Assembly (NCBI GenBank): GCA_027946555.1
Contig: JAPEVC010000089.1
Coordinates: 1 to 64,000, forward strand
Direction: 5' to 3'
Source of the DNA: Gnomoniopsis sp. IMI 355080
Lineage: Eukaryota > Ascomycota > Sordariomycetes > Diaporthales > Gnomoniaceae
Length of the DNA: 64,000 nucleotides
Part shown: positions 23,532 to 36,394 of the stretch, in pieces
Position numbering within the stretch: position 1 is the stretch's first letter
Layout: each line of letters begins with the position of its first letter
Position numbers and translations under genes: made by a program
Notes under the pieces: generated by a model
Told to the model about the DNA's origin: nothing
The model's input: the letters and a program-made list of their open reading frames with translations, nothing else
The model's database searches: none

Positions 23532-26500
23532 GACAACTGTAACACCTGCCAGCCTCGTCCAAATTGGACAACAGGAGGAAAGAAAAAAAAAGGGAAAAAG
23601 AAAAGACCCGAAGAAGGACCTAACGTCCGCTATGTTGGCCCGGCACAGCCCTTTGTATGTGTTGTGCGCACCCAGCTCGGCACCAAGCTCGTTAGACCAG
23701 CCGCCCCTTGGAGAGAAAGAAAAAAACGTGCTGGGTTAGACCCAGTACAGAGGCACAGATGAGAGCCCCAGGTCCTTGGAAGCAACCGGGTAGGCACTAG
23801 CTGCACAAATAGCGCGGGATGGTAGGCTGAAGAGGGGTGGGGTTGGGCGGAGGCGGCTACATGACGAATTCGAAAACAGCGATGGTGTTTTGTGCCGTGA
23901 GCAAGCGCCAACTCTGCGCCTTCCGGGCTAATAGTCGTGGCTTTTGTGTAGCAGCCTTATACGGAAATTTGGAGACCTGGACAAAAGTTACCACTTCGGG
24001 TGCTATTTCAGAGGACTACTATCATGTTGATGATGCCACGAATGGAGTATGTGTAATGTCATTTTAGGTAAACATGGAGAGCGCGAGGATCTCGTGTTAC
24101 AACATATGCTTTTGACACGGGCAAAGAGAGGGGCACTGATGCATCATGCAAGTGATGGATCACATCAAAACAGTCAAAAGCTTTGGTGTGTTGATGTTGT
24201 GAACGGCGTACGTGCCAATGGGCGTCATGGAGACGAGAAAGTGAAGAATGACGAGCCAAGAGCCAGCAGACCACTTCCCATTTCTATTCACAAAGTACGG
24301 TTTATCCTAGTAGGAACGGCCCTCGGCCAAATAATACGAAACAATTTGCAGGAAGCACCAGTGGTAAGCAGCCAGAATCTAGAGAACCGAAAGGGGGGTA
24401 ACAGGTATGACGACAGCACACAATTGTTTTCCGAGTTTTCCCTTCTTCTCTACGGGCAGATCGAAAATAAAAGCCCGAGAAAAACACAGCACTGTCGTGC
24501 CTGGGAAAAAACCTGAGATGATGATGCAGCTTGTGAGAGTCGTATACACAAGCGGACAAGCCAATCTATTCCAGGCTAGAGTCGCTACCTAAGTACTTAG
24601 GTAAGTCTGCAAGTTCCTGGCGTACGAACCGGTAGCTCAGCAACCCAGTTGCAACCCCAAAAGCCGTATTATCGAAAGCAGGCTTTCCTCCATCTGAACC
24701 ACGCCACGGCTGCATGGGCTGCAAGGTGCTTGCATAAGCACTCCGTTGGAGCAAATGGGGGGTCCAACCTTGCAGCGAGACACACACACAGGAAGGAAAA
24801 AACTTCTCGCCGCTTGTTGGCGCCGTACGGGCTTGTGTTGAGATCAGACTACTGCATTTAAGTATAGGACAGCTAGGATCCATTAGAAAGAAAGAATCCG
24901 GGATAGCTAGGCAAAAACTGAGACGAAAGCCATGAAAGCTTGACGAAGCCACAACAGCAACACGAATGACCCGTGCATGCATGATGAGGATGGCTGGGTA
25001 TCGTTGCCGAATGGGAGACTGCCCTCTCTCTGCGCAGGTCAATGCTCAGCCGAGTTCTTTGAATTCCTAACGAATAATTCGACATCACCGAAAGGTGCAC
25101 GGGACACTGCGTCGTGACGGTATTCTGATAATGAGTCGGGTAATCACATCTGTGCCGAAAAGGGCTGTCTTATTTTGTGTTTCGTCATTTATGTGGCCAG
25201 TCTTGGTATCAGAAGGTGATATAAACTCAGCCTTCTCAACAAAAAGTTCTTTACGAAGTAAGTAGTAGGGTCTGGGAGCTCGGCAGCTTCATGATCGGCG
25301 AGCTGATCAATACGCCGAGGAATTATCCGCGACCTCTTATTACCAAGCTAAGCATATGATAAGCAGCCGTTATACGATATGGCGCACTGGCGCTGTAGCA
25401 AATCGACTGGCAAAATCCCAGCATTTTACTGCCGCACGCAAGGAGATTGGGATTAAAATCCGACTTGGTGGGTCGCCGGTTGTCTGTCTAGGTAGGTACG
25501 GATCTCGGGTTGGGATACGTATCTACGTCGGTTAAATAGTTTCGGTGAACGTTCATTGTTGCTCGTCGACGACGAGGTCACCCAGCTAGCCAAGTGGAGA
25601 GGAGCTATAGATGGCCTGATTGTTGATGAAATGATGATGCAAGCCCTTTTCTTGGCTCATCATGGTGTGTCTATAGCATGGACACCAAGAGTTCCGAATG
25701 GGGAGCTATCTACAGCTGTGCTACCGTGGTGGATTGGCACTTTGATCTTGTGTTGCGCTAGACTCAGGGTCAAGGCCCCGGACTGGGTAAAGCTGATTAC
25801 GGGCCACAAATTGGTAGAATTCCCAATCGGGTTTCACGGTGGAGAGACAAGATAGAGGAGAAGAGAGCTGCATGCATCTCTCGGGCCGCCCATGCTCTAC
25901 TATCGTACTAGCACTGTCCGGTCCCAGACTTCCTTTTCACCGGGCGCCAGGCCCACGTGGCATACGATGTAAGTGCTGCCTAGTAAAAGTAGGTGACTGT
26001 GATAGACTCAGCTGCGAAGTGTGCATAGTATGTATTTGATATCTCCTCCGAGCTCGGCCATGAGGGAGTGAAGATGATTCGCGCCAACAAGGTAGTCAGG
26101 CTTCGTATTTGTATACCGCCTTGCGGAGTTGCAAAACCTTATGGGCTACCTTACCAGGACATGACGACTAGATTTGGATGTGACAACCTCGCAGCTCATC
26201 TTCCAGCCTTGACTCGCGGTACGCCTGGAGCTTGGTGAGGCTGAGAACATTTGAGCAGGGAAAACAAGGATGTAATAGGGTTGACTGAGGCATTCATTTT
26301 AGGAGGTGCTATAACACATGCTGGCGTGCTGGCGAAGTATTTCATACGTAGAGAAGGGTTTCCAGTATCGGTGTTGGTCCCAAAGAGGTTGAACGCTGCG
26401 CATAAAATGGACGGTGCTCCGTCGTCCTGACTGCAGAGTCCAGAAGGGACCGAGCATCGCACGAGCAAAGGCGCCGAGCAAAGGTATGAACAAAGTTTGA

Positions 26501-27048
26501 AGAAGGAAGGGAAAGATATACAAGCGCAATACTTTGTACGGTTGTGGAAGAGTAAATCGCTAAAAAGAGTTATCGAGCCAAGTGTACGAAATACCATGGT
26601 TCAAGATGGCATTCGTCTTTTGCTGCTGGCCCCACTTCACCAGGACGAGGGGGACATGGGGGGCCCAAGTGGGGTTGCAAGGGGTGTGAGTGTACAGGGA
26701 TAGCCCCTGTAGGCACCGCTACTCTACCAATTCTTTAGAGTGGAACTGTACTGATGCCCACTTTGTGCCTCACCAGCCAAAGGAAAATCGCGTCTGTTGG
26801 ATAATACGCGTCGTCATTCAGCACACGAGCCCCCGTCGTGGCCGCACCACATAATCCAGTCTCGCCGTTGCGTTTGAGACGGAGTTTTATATCTAGAGAC
26901 GTGGTCTTTAGTCAGTCTATCATAGATTCCAGACCCGACAGTGCCCTGTCTGTCGTCACCACATCGCAAGCCGAAACAGAACACACACAGTCATCAAACG
27001 ACGAGCTGTGCATCGTCCCGGAATGCCATCACATCCCCAGAGCCGACG
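23532..27048. other. Large intergenic region, 3.5 kb, no supported gene
   Basis: Divergent upstream region for the DUF8004-like gene (-) and dynactin p62 (+). Many short open frames exist but none has family motifs. A perfect 18-bp palindrome of the TACCTAGGTA family is at 24586-24603. A long non-coding RNA cannot be excluded by sequence alone. Confidence 0.5.
24586..24603. repeat. Perfect 18-bp palindrome, TACCTAGGTA family
   Basis: TACCTAAGTACTTAGGTA reads the same on both strands and is the longest perfect member of this family noticed in the window. Confidence 0.85.
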
Positions 27049-29065
27049 ATGGCGTCCATGAACCCATACACGTACATCCTCTGTCCTTGCTCCGATCCGG
27101 CCAACGTCTCCCGCCATAGCCACGCCGACCCTACTACGCCCTTGCAGCCAGCAGAACCCGACGACTACGAAGCTGCTTTTGACCCGCGAGCCCCTCGCGC
27201 CAATTTCAGCCTTTATCCTCTCGAATACCTGCTCTATTGCGTCGAGTGCCACCAGATTCGCTGCCCGAGGTGTATAGCGGAGGAAATTGTCACCTACTAC
27301 TGTCCGAATTGCCTATTTGAGGTGCCGGGGAGCAATATCAAAAGCGATGGAAATAGGTGCGTCTTGCGCTTGCAAATCACCGCACCCTTTCCACCAGGGA
27401 GCGCGCCGTTGAGGGTGCTTTGAGTTGACCAAGCTTGACACTTGCAGATGCACTCGTAGCTGTTTCCAGTGTCCCGTCTGTATAGGGCCGCTATCTGTCA
27501 CAGCAACCGACCCACCACCCGCGTCCGATCCACGCCCAGACACCCCGTCCTCGGCCCTCCCCTCGTACATTCTGAGCTGCTCTTACTGCCAATGGACTTC
27601 ACTAGAGATCGGCATCAAATTTGACAAGCCCAATGGCATATATGCTCAGCTCCAAAAAATTCGCAACGGCGGTAAAACACGACTCACTGCCCGCGAGCGC
27701 AAAGACAGGCGCAAAGATGCCGCCTCCGTCAACACCGCCTCCTCCACCTCTTTGTCCGGCTTGGCCTCGTCCGCCCTGCCGCCCATAGGGGAAGACGCGC
27801 CGACTGCCGAGCCCATCCCAGACCCCGATACTCATGATGTGGAGACACAATTCGGCCACCTCAAGGCATTCTACCAGTCCCAGCTGGCAGATGCCTCGTC
27901 CGCAGCCCCCGGCGGGCTGTCGTCGTCCCTCGGCGACCTGGGCATCGGCTCCCCTGGGTCTTTGTCGCGCATAATGAGTCTCTACACCGGCACGGGGCTC
28001 GACGCAAAGAAAGCCAAGTCGCGTGCCGGCCTCGTTATGCGCGAGGCGCTCGAGCCAGACGAGGGACTGCAACCCGCCGACCTGGACGAGCACGCCCTCA
28101 TCGATCGGCTGCACCAAACGGACTGGACGAGTACGGTCTCGGCCGCCCAGGCTGCCGCGCAGCTCCCCGTCAACGTGTGCGAGCCTGCCATGCATGGCCG
28201 CGCAGGGTTTCTGGACGAGCTGCGCCCGATACCGTACCTCCTGCGCACCAAGCGGTCGAAGCGGTGTCCCGTTTGCCGACACATTGTGAGTAAGCCCGAA
28301 GCAAAGGTTAGCAACACGCGGTTCCGCATCCGTCTTGTGGCGGGCTCCTACATCCCCAGCATTACCGTGAAGCCGCTGCAAGCGACCTCGCTGTCGCAGA
28401 CCATCTCGGGTGCACCTCAAGGTGCCGGCAGTGCCAGTGTGGGTGGGAGCAGTAGCATTTCCACGGCGCAAACCCGCCTCGCGCCCCTGCGCCCGGTGCA
28501 ATACCTGCTCACGTTCAAGAATCCCATCTTCGAAGCGGTCAAAGTGACCCTCGCCACACCCTCGGTCACGCCGGGGCGTTTTGCAAGCAAGGTGACGGTG
28601 TTGTGCCCCGAGTTTGAGATCGACGCCAACACAGACGTGTGGGACGACGTGCTCAAGGACCGCGACGGCGGTGCCAAGGATCGGAACTCAATACACCGTG
28701 AGCCAAGCAGCGGCGGTCCGCAGCAGCCACAGCAGCTGCAAGCCGAGCCGGGTAAGGTGTGGGAGCGGGGCCGGAACTGGGTGACGATCGTGGTGGAGGT
28801 GGTGCCAGCGTCGCTGCGGCTGGAGAAGAGCAACCCGTCGCTGGCTGTCGCGCGGGAGGGGGATGGCGGCGGGGAGGTGGATCTGAGCCCGTTGCGGGAG
28901 GATGAGGATGTGCTGGAGATTCCGATGTTTGTCCGGCTGGAGTGGGAGGCGGAGGATGCGGCGGCAGAAGGGGGCAGCAAGCCGACGGCTAGTAAGGAGG
29001 TGAGGGAGAAGAGGGAATTGGCGTACTGGTGTGCGCTGGGGATGGGCAGAATCAGCCAGGATTAG
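27049..29065 (+). CDS. ro-2: Dynactin subunit p62 (DCTN4 / Neurospora RO-2 family)
   Basis: Two exons, 27049-27356 and 27448-29065, encode 641 aa. Dynactin p62 sits in the pointed-end complex of dynactin, the cofactor of cytoplasmic dynein needed for nuclear distribution and vesicle traffic in hyphae. The N-terminus shows the paired-cysteine zinc-binding region typical of the family: YCVECHQIRCPRC, then YYCPNC, and across the intron CFQCPVC, with a later SYCQW and a CPVCRH motif near residue 380. The middle is a long helical and disordered stretch (SLSRIMSLYTG, LIDRLHQTDW). The C-terminal half is beta-rich and contains VQYLLTFKNP, a p62 signature. The start at 27049 gives MASMNPYTYILCPC; the intron falls between two CxxC pairs. 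Confidence 0.92.
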
Positions 29066-29500
29066 AGAACATGTGAATGCTTAGAGGTGCAGATGGCAGA
29101 AGCAGGCAAGTCATGATACCCCCAGGACACATTTAAGGATTAGCGGTACAATGCCACACACACACACACACGTACACAAGTCAAAAGAAGCAATGGTGAG
29201 GATCATGAGATGCGTTGGACAGAGGTGGCAGTTCATTGGCAAGTTGTGTAGACCAGGCTTGTTCCATTCCTTCAAGCTAAAGAGCAGCAGAAACGCCAAT
29301 GTGACCCCCCCTTTTTGATGTGCCATCCATTTTGTCCCCTTGATCAATCAACCAGTTGCCAATGTCCGCGGAAGAAGCCTCCATCCCCCCCACAAAGACC
29401 TTGGCCCCTCGGGGGAGGGTATCCATCATCAATCACCACCAACGCCTTTTTATCGTCTCAACACAAAGCCATTGTTGTTGAAATTCGTCCCGAGACACGT
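29066..29500. other. Convergent intergenic region with a CA microsatellite
   Basis: Contains 3' untranslated sequence of dynactin p62 (+) and eS7 (-). A (CA)n run lies at 29155-29171. Confidence 0.65.
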
Positions 29501-30663
29501 TTAGTACTCAGTAGCACCAGTCTGGGGGAACTCAAAGACAACACCACGGCCGGTAAGCTTGCGGTAGACCTCGGAGTAGGTGTCGAGGCGGTAGTCGACG
29601 CCACCGCGCTCCTTCTCGTCGAGGATGACCTTGAGGGTCTTGGAGCCGTCCTCCTTGGTGCGCAGACGCTTGCCGACAATCTCGACGGGGTAGACGAGGT
29701 CGGTCAGGATGGCGTCGTGGACGGCGGTCAGGGTGCGCGAACGGGGGCGCTTCTGAGTGGCGGTGTTGCGAGAGCGGGCGGAGCGCTTGGGGCGGGGGAG
29801 GATGCGGCGCGAGGCGAGGATCAGGACGTGGCGGTCGGAGAACTTCTTCTCGAGCTCACGGGTGAGGCTATGGGGAAAGGAAATGGTTAGATGACTTTGT
29901 ATGGTGTGTTGATTGGGTGCCAAAAAAAAAAACTTACCGCTGCTGGACGCGGTGGAAGCCCTGCAGGGACGGGACGGGGACGAAGATGGCAATTGCCTTC
30001 TTGCCGTGGCCAACCTCGATCTGTAACAAGATCCCAAAGTCAGCATGCGAGCTCCCGGATAGTCTGCCTTGTGAGAACAGAGTCCGTGGACCGCTTCCCG
30101 TCCTATTCCATTATTGTATTTGAGTGTTTTCGATCGTCCGGGCCGTTTGGTGAGCGATCGTGTGTTGCGCGCACGAGCAAGATTGGCAAAAGTTCAGGAG
30201 CAAAAACAATAAAGTTCCTCCATCTCCTTTCCCTCTCTTGAACGGTCCGCAGTCCTTTTCAATCGTAGGCGGCTTGCTCAAAGGCAGGCAGGCAGCGAAA
30301 GAGGGTTGGACAGCTGGACGGAGCAGACGATGTGTTCGCACAAACGGTGTCGAGGGGACGATTCGGGTCGGTTTTTCGCGCACTCGGTGGAATAGGAGGA
30401 GATTGTCGTAGCCGCGGGTCGCTTGGATTGTTTCTCTGTGTTCTTTCCCTCTCATGGCAGGCATGAGGGGATGGGGTAGGTATTTGTGTTCATGTTCTCA
30501 CCTCCTTAGCGTTGACGAACTGCAGAGGACGCAGAGGCGCCTTGAGGTCAGTGGTGTTGGTCTCCAGGTCGTGGAGGGCCGTAGCAATCTGCGTCTCGAG
30601 CTCAGAAGGGTTCTGGCGAGACGGGCTGTTGGCCGCGATCTTGTTGAGGGCGGCGTTGGACAT
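29501..30663 (-). CDS. rps7: 40S ribosomal protein eS7
   Basis: Three exons, 30502-30663, 29938-30020 and 29501-29867, encode 203 aa, the usual length for fungal eS7. It is a component of the small ribosomal subunit, with a role in 18S rRNA maturation. Diagnostic stretches are ELETQIATALHDLE, QFVNAKEIEVGHGKKAIAIF, the conserved [22 protein letters not shown] rebuilt across intron 2, and the C-terminal GRGVVFEFPQTGATEY-like end. The first intron is long (481 nt) for this window, a common property of ribosomal protein genes. The region just upstream of 30663 (about 30664-30910) is presumably promoter and 5' leader. Confidence 0.96.
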
Positions 30664-31319
30664 CTTGACTGCTGTTTTCGATTCCGCGCGGAAATTGACA
30701 AAAATTGAAGATTGGCAGTCGATGGATGTGGGAGAGATGGAAGGATGTTCGAGGGTCGAAAACTTTTGGAGGTCTTCGCACTGGTTTGGCGCTTGGAGAG
30801 ACGGTAGACAATTTTCAGTGGGCTGATGAGTCAGCTGCCGGCTGGCGCTACTTGCTTCACACCCGGTCGCCAGCTGGCGTGACCAAATCAATTATGCGCT
30901 GCTAGGTAGATCGCCGCCTCTTCCCCGGATTCTTTTCCTACAAAGTTACATATCTATTCTCGAGTAAGAGATTGACTGCGGGTCAAGGACCAGTGATGCC
31001 TTATGAGCAGTTGAGCACCAATAGTCCGATGTTCGCCGCGGCACTCTGCGAAGGTGCAAGCCCAAACCTTCGCTTCCGCATGATGCGGAATGAGGACTTG
31101 GTCCTCTCGGAGCTCATAGTAGGCCGTTGGGAGCCAAGGTATTCTATAAGTGGTGGTCATTGACGAGTGCGACATTGAGTCGTCTATATGACACTAGTAG
31201 GTATTTTTGTTTTCACGTTGTCATCACTGATGGGAATAAAAGCAAGAATGAAGTCTATCATATTGAAACGACCATGGGAGTCTTGATGTTGGGAGTAATC
31301 ATATTTCGTGATGGGCTTA
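30664..31319. other. Intergenic region upstream of eS7
   Basis: Promoter side of eS7 and 3' side of the BVMO-type gene, both on the minus strand. No motif is assigned and no gene is supported. Confidence 0.55.
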
Positions 31320-32894
31320 TTAAGACAAGGCCAACGACTGTCGAATATTTCCAAACCTAGCAAAAAACCAATCAAACCAGACATTCCCTTTTGCTTTCCA
31401 CGGGCCTTTGCCGTGCTTCAGGTTAAAGGGCGAAGTTGTATCGCTCTTGAGATATGTCGAACTTAGATCCAGCCAATGTTGCTTATCACCTTCCCGAATT
31501 TGTTGCAGTTGCTGAACTGGAAACTTGGGCGAAGCAATCTCCTGTCCCCTCTTCTTCATATCCTTCCACAACCGACAGACCGCGATCGCCGTATTATCGG
31601 TACCCAGCGTCCACGACGCCCGCGCATAACCCAGCATGAATACCAGGTTGGGAACATCGTTCATCATACAGTCATCCCAAATCACGTGCTCACTCGGGTT
31701 GATCAGCTCGCCGTCGACGCGGAACGAGATCCCTCCCCCCCAGCGCATCTTTAGCCCCGTGGCAGTGATGATGACATCGGTCTTCAACTTCTGGCCGTCC
31801 TGACATGAGATGCCATCATCCGTGACGGTGTCGATCGTGGCTGTCACGACGCTTGCCTTGGCTGGCTGTCCATCCTTGTCATGCAGACATTTGAAAAAGT
31901 CGCCATCGGGCGACAAGCACACCCTTTGCTCCCATGGTAGATACCTTGGGGTGAAATGCGGGTCTGTGCTGATGGTTGAAGGCAGCAATTCCCCCGTCGT
32001 CTTGATGAAACGCCGTTTCGCCTGCTCCGGATACATTTGGCACAGAGACACGTACCAGAAGCCTCTCATGATCGCGTTTATTCGGTCCAACCAGTGCTTG
32101 ACGCCCTTTGGTAGGAACCACCATTTCGCGTAGACACTTCTGTTTGAAACGGCAGCGATGTAGCTAGGGCTGCGCTGGAGCATGGTAGTGTGCTTGGTCC
32201 GGGGGGCCAAGTTTGGAATCAGCGTGATGGCGGTGGCACCGCTGCCAATCACGACGACTTCTTTATCGGAGAAATCATAGTCGGTTGGCCAGAACTGCGG
32301 ATGGATCACCTTGCCTTTGAAATTTTCAATGCCGGGGATCGTGGCCGGCAGTGGGTTGTCGTAGTCGTAGTAGCCAGTGCCCAAAACGACAAAGGATGTC
32401 GAATAGATCTTTTTGCGCCCATCATGATCAACGCTCAGTGTCCATTTACGGGCCTCACTAGACCACTCGCCGCCGGTGACCTTGTGTCGGAAGTTCATAT
32501 ACTTTCCAAGGTCGTGCTTCTTCACACAATGGTCCAGGTAGGACAAGATCAGGTGTCCCTCGGCGATTGGGGTTTCGTATGGCCACTACATACACATCCC
32601 GTGTTAGTCGGCGTATGTGACATGTATCTGCTCCGCCGTGCGCAAGCGGGAATAGGTAGGTAGGTATCTTACTGGTTCCCAACTGAAACCATAGGTGTAG
32701 AGGTCCGAGTCCGATCGAATGCCTGGGTACTTGAAAATCTCCCATGTGCCACCGATGGAGTCGCGTGCCTCGAGGACTGCAATCTTGGCCTCGGGAAGCT
32801 TCGTTTTGAAGCGATAGGCACAATTGATTCCCGCTAACCCGGCTCCGACGATAACAATGTCGTAAGACTCTGTGGTAACTTGTAAAGAGCCCAT
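31320..32894 (-). CDS. Baeyer-Villiger-type flavin monooxygenase
   Basis: Two exons, 32673-32894 and 31320-32585, encode 495 aa. The protein is a class B flavoprotein using FAD and NADPH to insert oxygen into ketones or similar substrates. The FAD Rossmann motif GAGLAG is at residues 17-22, GGTW follows near 49-52, the BVMO fingerprint FxGxxxHxxxW is at 163-173 (FKGKVIHPQFW), and the second Rossmann motif VIGSGATA for NADPH follows shortly after. The order and spacing match type I BVMOs and cyclohexanone or steroid monooxygenase relatives. There is no signal peptide or membrane helix. An Old Yellow Enzyme gene lies 0.9 kb upstream in the same orientation, suggesting shared use in ketone or enone metabolism, but substrate is unknown. 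The start ATG at 32894 puts GAGLAG at the expected distance from the N-terminus. Confidence 0.93.
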
Positions 32895-33821
32895 TTTGAG
32901 CTCTTCTAGACTAGTGAAAGATTGATAGTTGAAGTTTAAAATGCTTCCTCGGCAACATCGGAAAAACTGGACTCTCAATTATTAGTCGGATATTCCATAA
33001 GATGTCGTCACCAGAAGTGGGTCAGAGGTGGCCACTTTTACCTACCTACCTAGGTGAGCAGGTCCCCAAGACTCAAAGCGCGATTTCACTGTGCTCACTG
33101 GAAGTTTGATGGCGGGTAATAAGCTACAAGTCGCGCGTGTATGAATATATAAACGCTATGAACACGAACAGAAAGGGTGTCCCTACGCGGAGCCATAGGT
33201 CACATCTTTCCGTCAAGCAGCCGAGGCCCGATGCTTGCATCCTGCACAATGCTAGCTGGGTACGTACAAGGGCGGCGCGTCGGGGAGATAAATCCTGCAC
33301 CGCGGTGTGCTTGGTCACCTGGGCATATACCTGCTCAAACAGCGGCGCAGGCAGTGTGCACATCTTTGTCACGCATCTGATCTAAAATGTGACGCGTAGT
33401 GTGGCCAGGTTTCAATCTAAAGTGATGGTCCGATAGAACCTAGGTAGATCCAATATAGGACGCTAGTAGAGCTCTCCTAATAATTGGAATACTAAGACGC
33501 AGATGCCCGGGCAACAGCGAACAGCAAGTAGATATCAACACAAATTGTTCATTCTGACACTGTGCACCATTACCTCGAACACAAATCCCGGTACCAACAT
33601 GCAGAACTACGTAGCAACCTTGAGACAGTCATGCTCGAGGCCACGAGCATGAGATTATCCGATCAGCTGACATCAACGCTGAAAACTCATGAAATCTACA
33701 AATAAAACCTTCTAATCTCTTGTCCCTTAAATCTCTCGCTGTGCGACCACTTGTGATGACATCCTCCCTGGCAAACACAGGCCCTACTCATGCGGAATGC
33801 AGACTTCAAGCCTTCAAGTAT
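32895..33821. other. Intergenic region between BVMO and OYE-type genes
   Basis: Upstream region for the BVMO gene and downstream of the OYE-type gene. An ACCTAGGT palindrome is at 33048-33055. No gene is seen. Confidence 0.55.
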
Positions 33822-35217
33822 CTATAACTTGGCCATTTCACGAATTCTGGCTGAATACCAAGCCTGTCCACTCCAGTCAGTATCATATAGAGAGGCTTAG
33901 CGCACACATACAGAGGTACCGAGAAGTAGACTCACAGATTCAGCACCTGACCCTACACCGGGTCCAATCTGCTTCATAATCCAAGGGACCTTGACTTTTT
34001 TGGTAAACAGTCTGGCATCCTCATCCTTTACTTCCGAGTTGAAAACAACGTTCTTTGGCAACGTCGGATTCAGCGCGGCCGGCCTAGCGATACCAACCAG
34101 GTCGCACCCGCCCTCGACCACGGCGGCCTCCATGCCTTGCCGTGTCCGGAAGCCACCGGTGACCATCAGGGGCACATTGGGGAACGAGGATCGAATCGAC
34201 TTGGCGAATTCCAGGAAAAAAGCTTCACGAGCTTTGGTCCGGTCCGATTTCTCTTCTGCGCCGATGCTCGTTTGCATCATCTAGACGTGCATTAGGACAC
34301 GATAATTACCTCTGACGGAGCACTGTGAGATGGAACGGCGCCCGACTTACCTTGGGATCCTCGTACGTGCCACCGCTAACTTCCAGAAAGTCAATGCCGG
34401 CCTCGACAATCACCTTTAGCTGCTCGATGCAGTCCTTCAACTCCGATTCCGATTGATGGTCGACGCTGTTAAACTTGATGCCGACAGTGAAGCCCTTTGG
34501 CGTGACGGCCCTCATCGCCTTGAGAATGTCGACAATGATCTTGGCCCGCTTGGCAGGACTCCCACCATATGCATCCGTCCTCTGGTTTACTTTCGGACTG
34601 AGGAATTGCGCAAGCAGATAGCCATGCGCCGCATGAATCTCGACCCCGTCAAAGCCCGCCTCGGCACTCACCCGCGCCGTGGCCGCAAATCGCCTCACCA
34701 CATCCTCGATATCGGCGATCGTCATCTCTTTGGGCGTGCCGAATACGAGCCGACTCACAACGTGTCCCAGCAAGCCCGAGCCCAGAAGGAGCGGCACGGC
34801 AGACGGCGCGAGCGCCTTGGCGAAGAAGCCCCTCGAGCCTGCACCCGCTGGGGACTGTCTACCGGGGTGGTTGATCTGCACGACCACGGGCACATTTTGG
34901 CGCCCGTGGGCATCGCCGCCGGCCCCCTCCTTGCAAGCTTTGGCCCATTCTTTCCAAGTTGGGAACATTTTGGCTTCGTCGTCGAGGAGAACCACGTCGC
35001 CCGGCTGCCCGAGGTGGCGCTCGTCGACCGCAACGTTGCCGGTGAGGACCATGCCCCAGCCGCCGTCGGCCCATTTCGAATAGGCTGATTGCAGGGTAGG
35101 GTTGGGAAGACCGTCTTTGCCTGCCATACCCTCCGCCATTGCGGCCTTGACGAGGCGGTTCGGGAGGACGAGGCCGCTGGGTAGGGTGAGGGGGCGGGAG
35201 ATCTCGAGAGGACTCAT
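33822..35217 (-). CDS. NADH:flavin oxidoreductase, Old Yellow Enzyme type
   Basis: Three exons, 34351-35217, 33936-34280 and 33822-33863, encode 417 aa. This is an FMN-dependent TIM-barrel reductase that typically reduces activated C=C bonds of enones. Signatures include LPNRLVKAAMAEGMA at the N-terminus, QINHPGRQSP, GFDGVEIHAAHGYLLAQFLSP followed by NQRTDAYGGS, FLEVSGGTYEDP, and VTGGFRTRQGMEAA with a DLVGIARP phosphate-binding segment near the C-terminus. The tiny last exon (14 codons) gives AWYSARIREMAKL, matching the AWY-type end of the family, which is why it was added. The AT-rich 3' side has no further frame. It is likely cytosolic, and its role may be linked to the neighbouring BVMO. 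Confidence 0.92.
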
Positions 35218-36394
35218 GATGAGGGACTTGGTTTTGGGAGATGCAACTATTTATGGACTCCTGGTTTGGGTGGGGAGAGACCCAGCATATAATTCAACCC
35301 GCTGAAAAACAAGTCTATCTGGCTCTGGTCAGTTACTTGGAGTGGAATGGAGAGACAGCACGTGAAACTCAGAGGATCAAGAGGGTTAAAAGTGTTGGTC
35401 TGACGCTAACGACAGCCTCATAGATTGATACTCACCTAGGTACTTAGCACGTTGAACTCAAGCAAAGAAATTTATGATTAAAGGGTTTCTTGAAAGAGAG
35501 TCTGGGATAAGAAAAATGGCAAGATGGAAATTCCCGTGATCCCGAGCGGCGACGAGAACCGTGCGTTGAATATCCCTTGTCGCTATTCGCACGAACCAGT
35601 CAACATCGATGAAACGGCTACGATAATAAAAGGTACTGAATTGTCCGCTGGGGACCACTGAGGCCCTCCGATCGTCAAATACAATGCTCGGACGAAGAAG
35701 GCCCTGATGAGCCGAGGTCCGTTTAGCCACCCATGCCCAAGGACCCTCGGGAAAGCACTCGACTCTTCATCAAAAGTTTGCGTCGAGTACCTACATACTT
35801 TTGCGTGCTCTGTACAATTGCGGAGTATCTGCTACGGGGCTTCCTAGCCTTTCCAAATTTCCCTTGGAAATTTGGTCGCTGACAAATGCGATTTTGGTAC
35901 GGGGGCACGCCTTCCTACAGCGCAAAATTCGAGGTGGAGCGGATTCATCGTGAGAAACCCCGATGTTCAGGGTATCCCTGAATCCTTGCTTAGCCACGTG
36001 CTGTACCGTTCAGCGACATACCCTGAAACGGGACCAGCCCTAACCCTAACTTCAAGCCAGCTACTGAAAATCCATATTGCCTTGGATTGAGAGCCTATGC
36101 CCCAAGTGACGTGAACTTGTGGATCATTGTGGGATGCCACCGGTGGGCCCAAAGCCAAAGATCAAGATAGCTGAAAAGACTGAAATTGTAAGACCGGGCT
36201 AAGAAGGAGAAGTAGAAAGACTTCCTCCTAAGTTCGAGGTAACTATCTATACAGTCAAGCATCCACGCCTGGCAGGCGTGTGATCTGGCGTGGCAACCCG
36301 ATACAACAAGGAAATTGAGCCTCACGTTGCGCCCCACATTGCATGCGAACACACATCTGTCCTTCTGGCCTCCTACACACAGGATTTTCCTTGA
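35218..36394. other. Intergenic region, 1.2 kb, no supported gene
   Basis: Upstream region of the OYE-type gene and downstream of the DUF1295 gene. An ACCTAGGTA-type word is near 35434-35443. Two CCCTAA units near 36040 are too few to count as telomeric sequence. Confidence 0.55.

Noticed and set aside
26196..26597. 133-codon minus-strand frame upstream of dynactin p62
   Set aside because: No motif; a hydrophobic start arises from a T-rich stretch; no supporting splice pattern.
36038..36051. Two CCCTAA-like units, considered as interstitial telomeric repeat
   Set aside because: Only two units; expected by chance.
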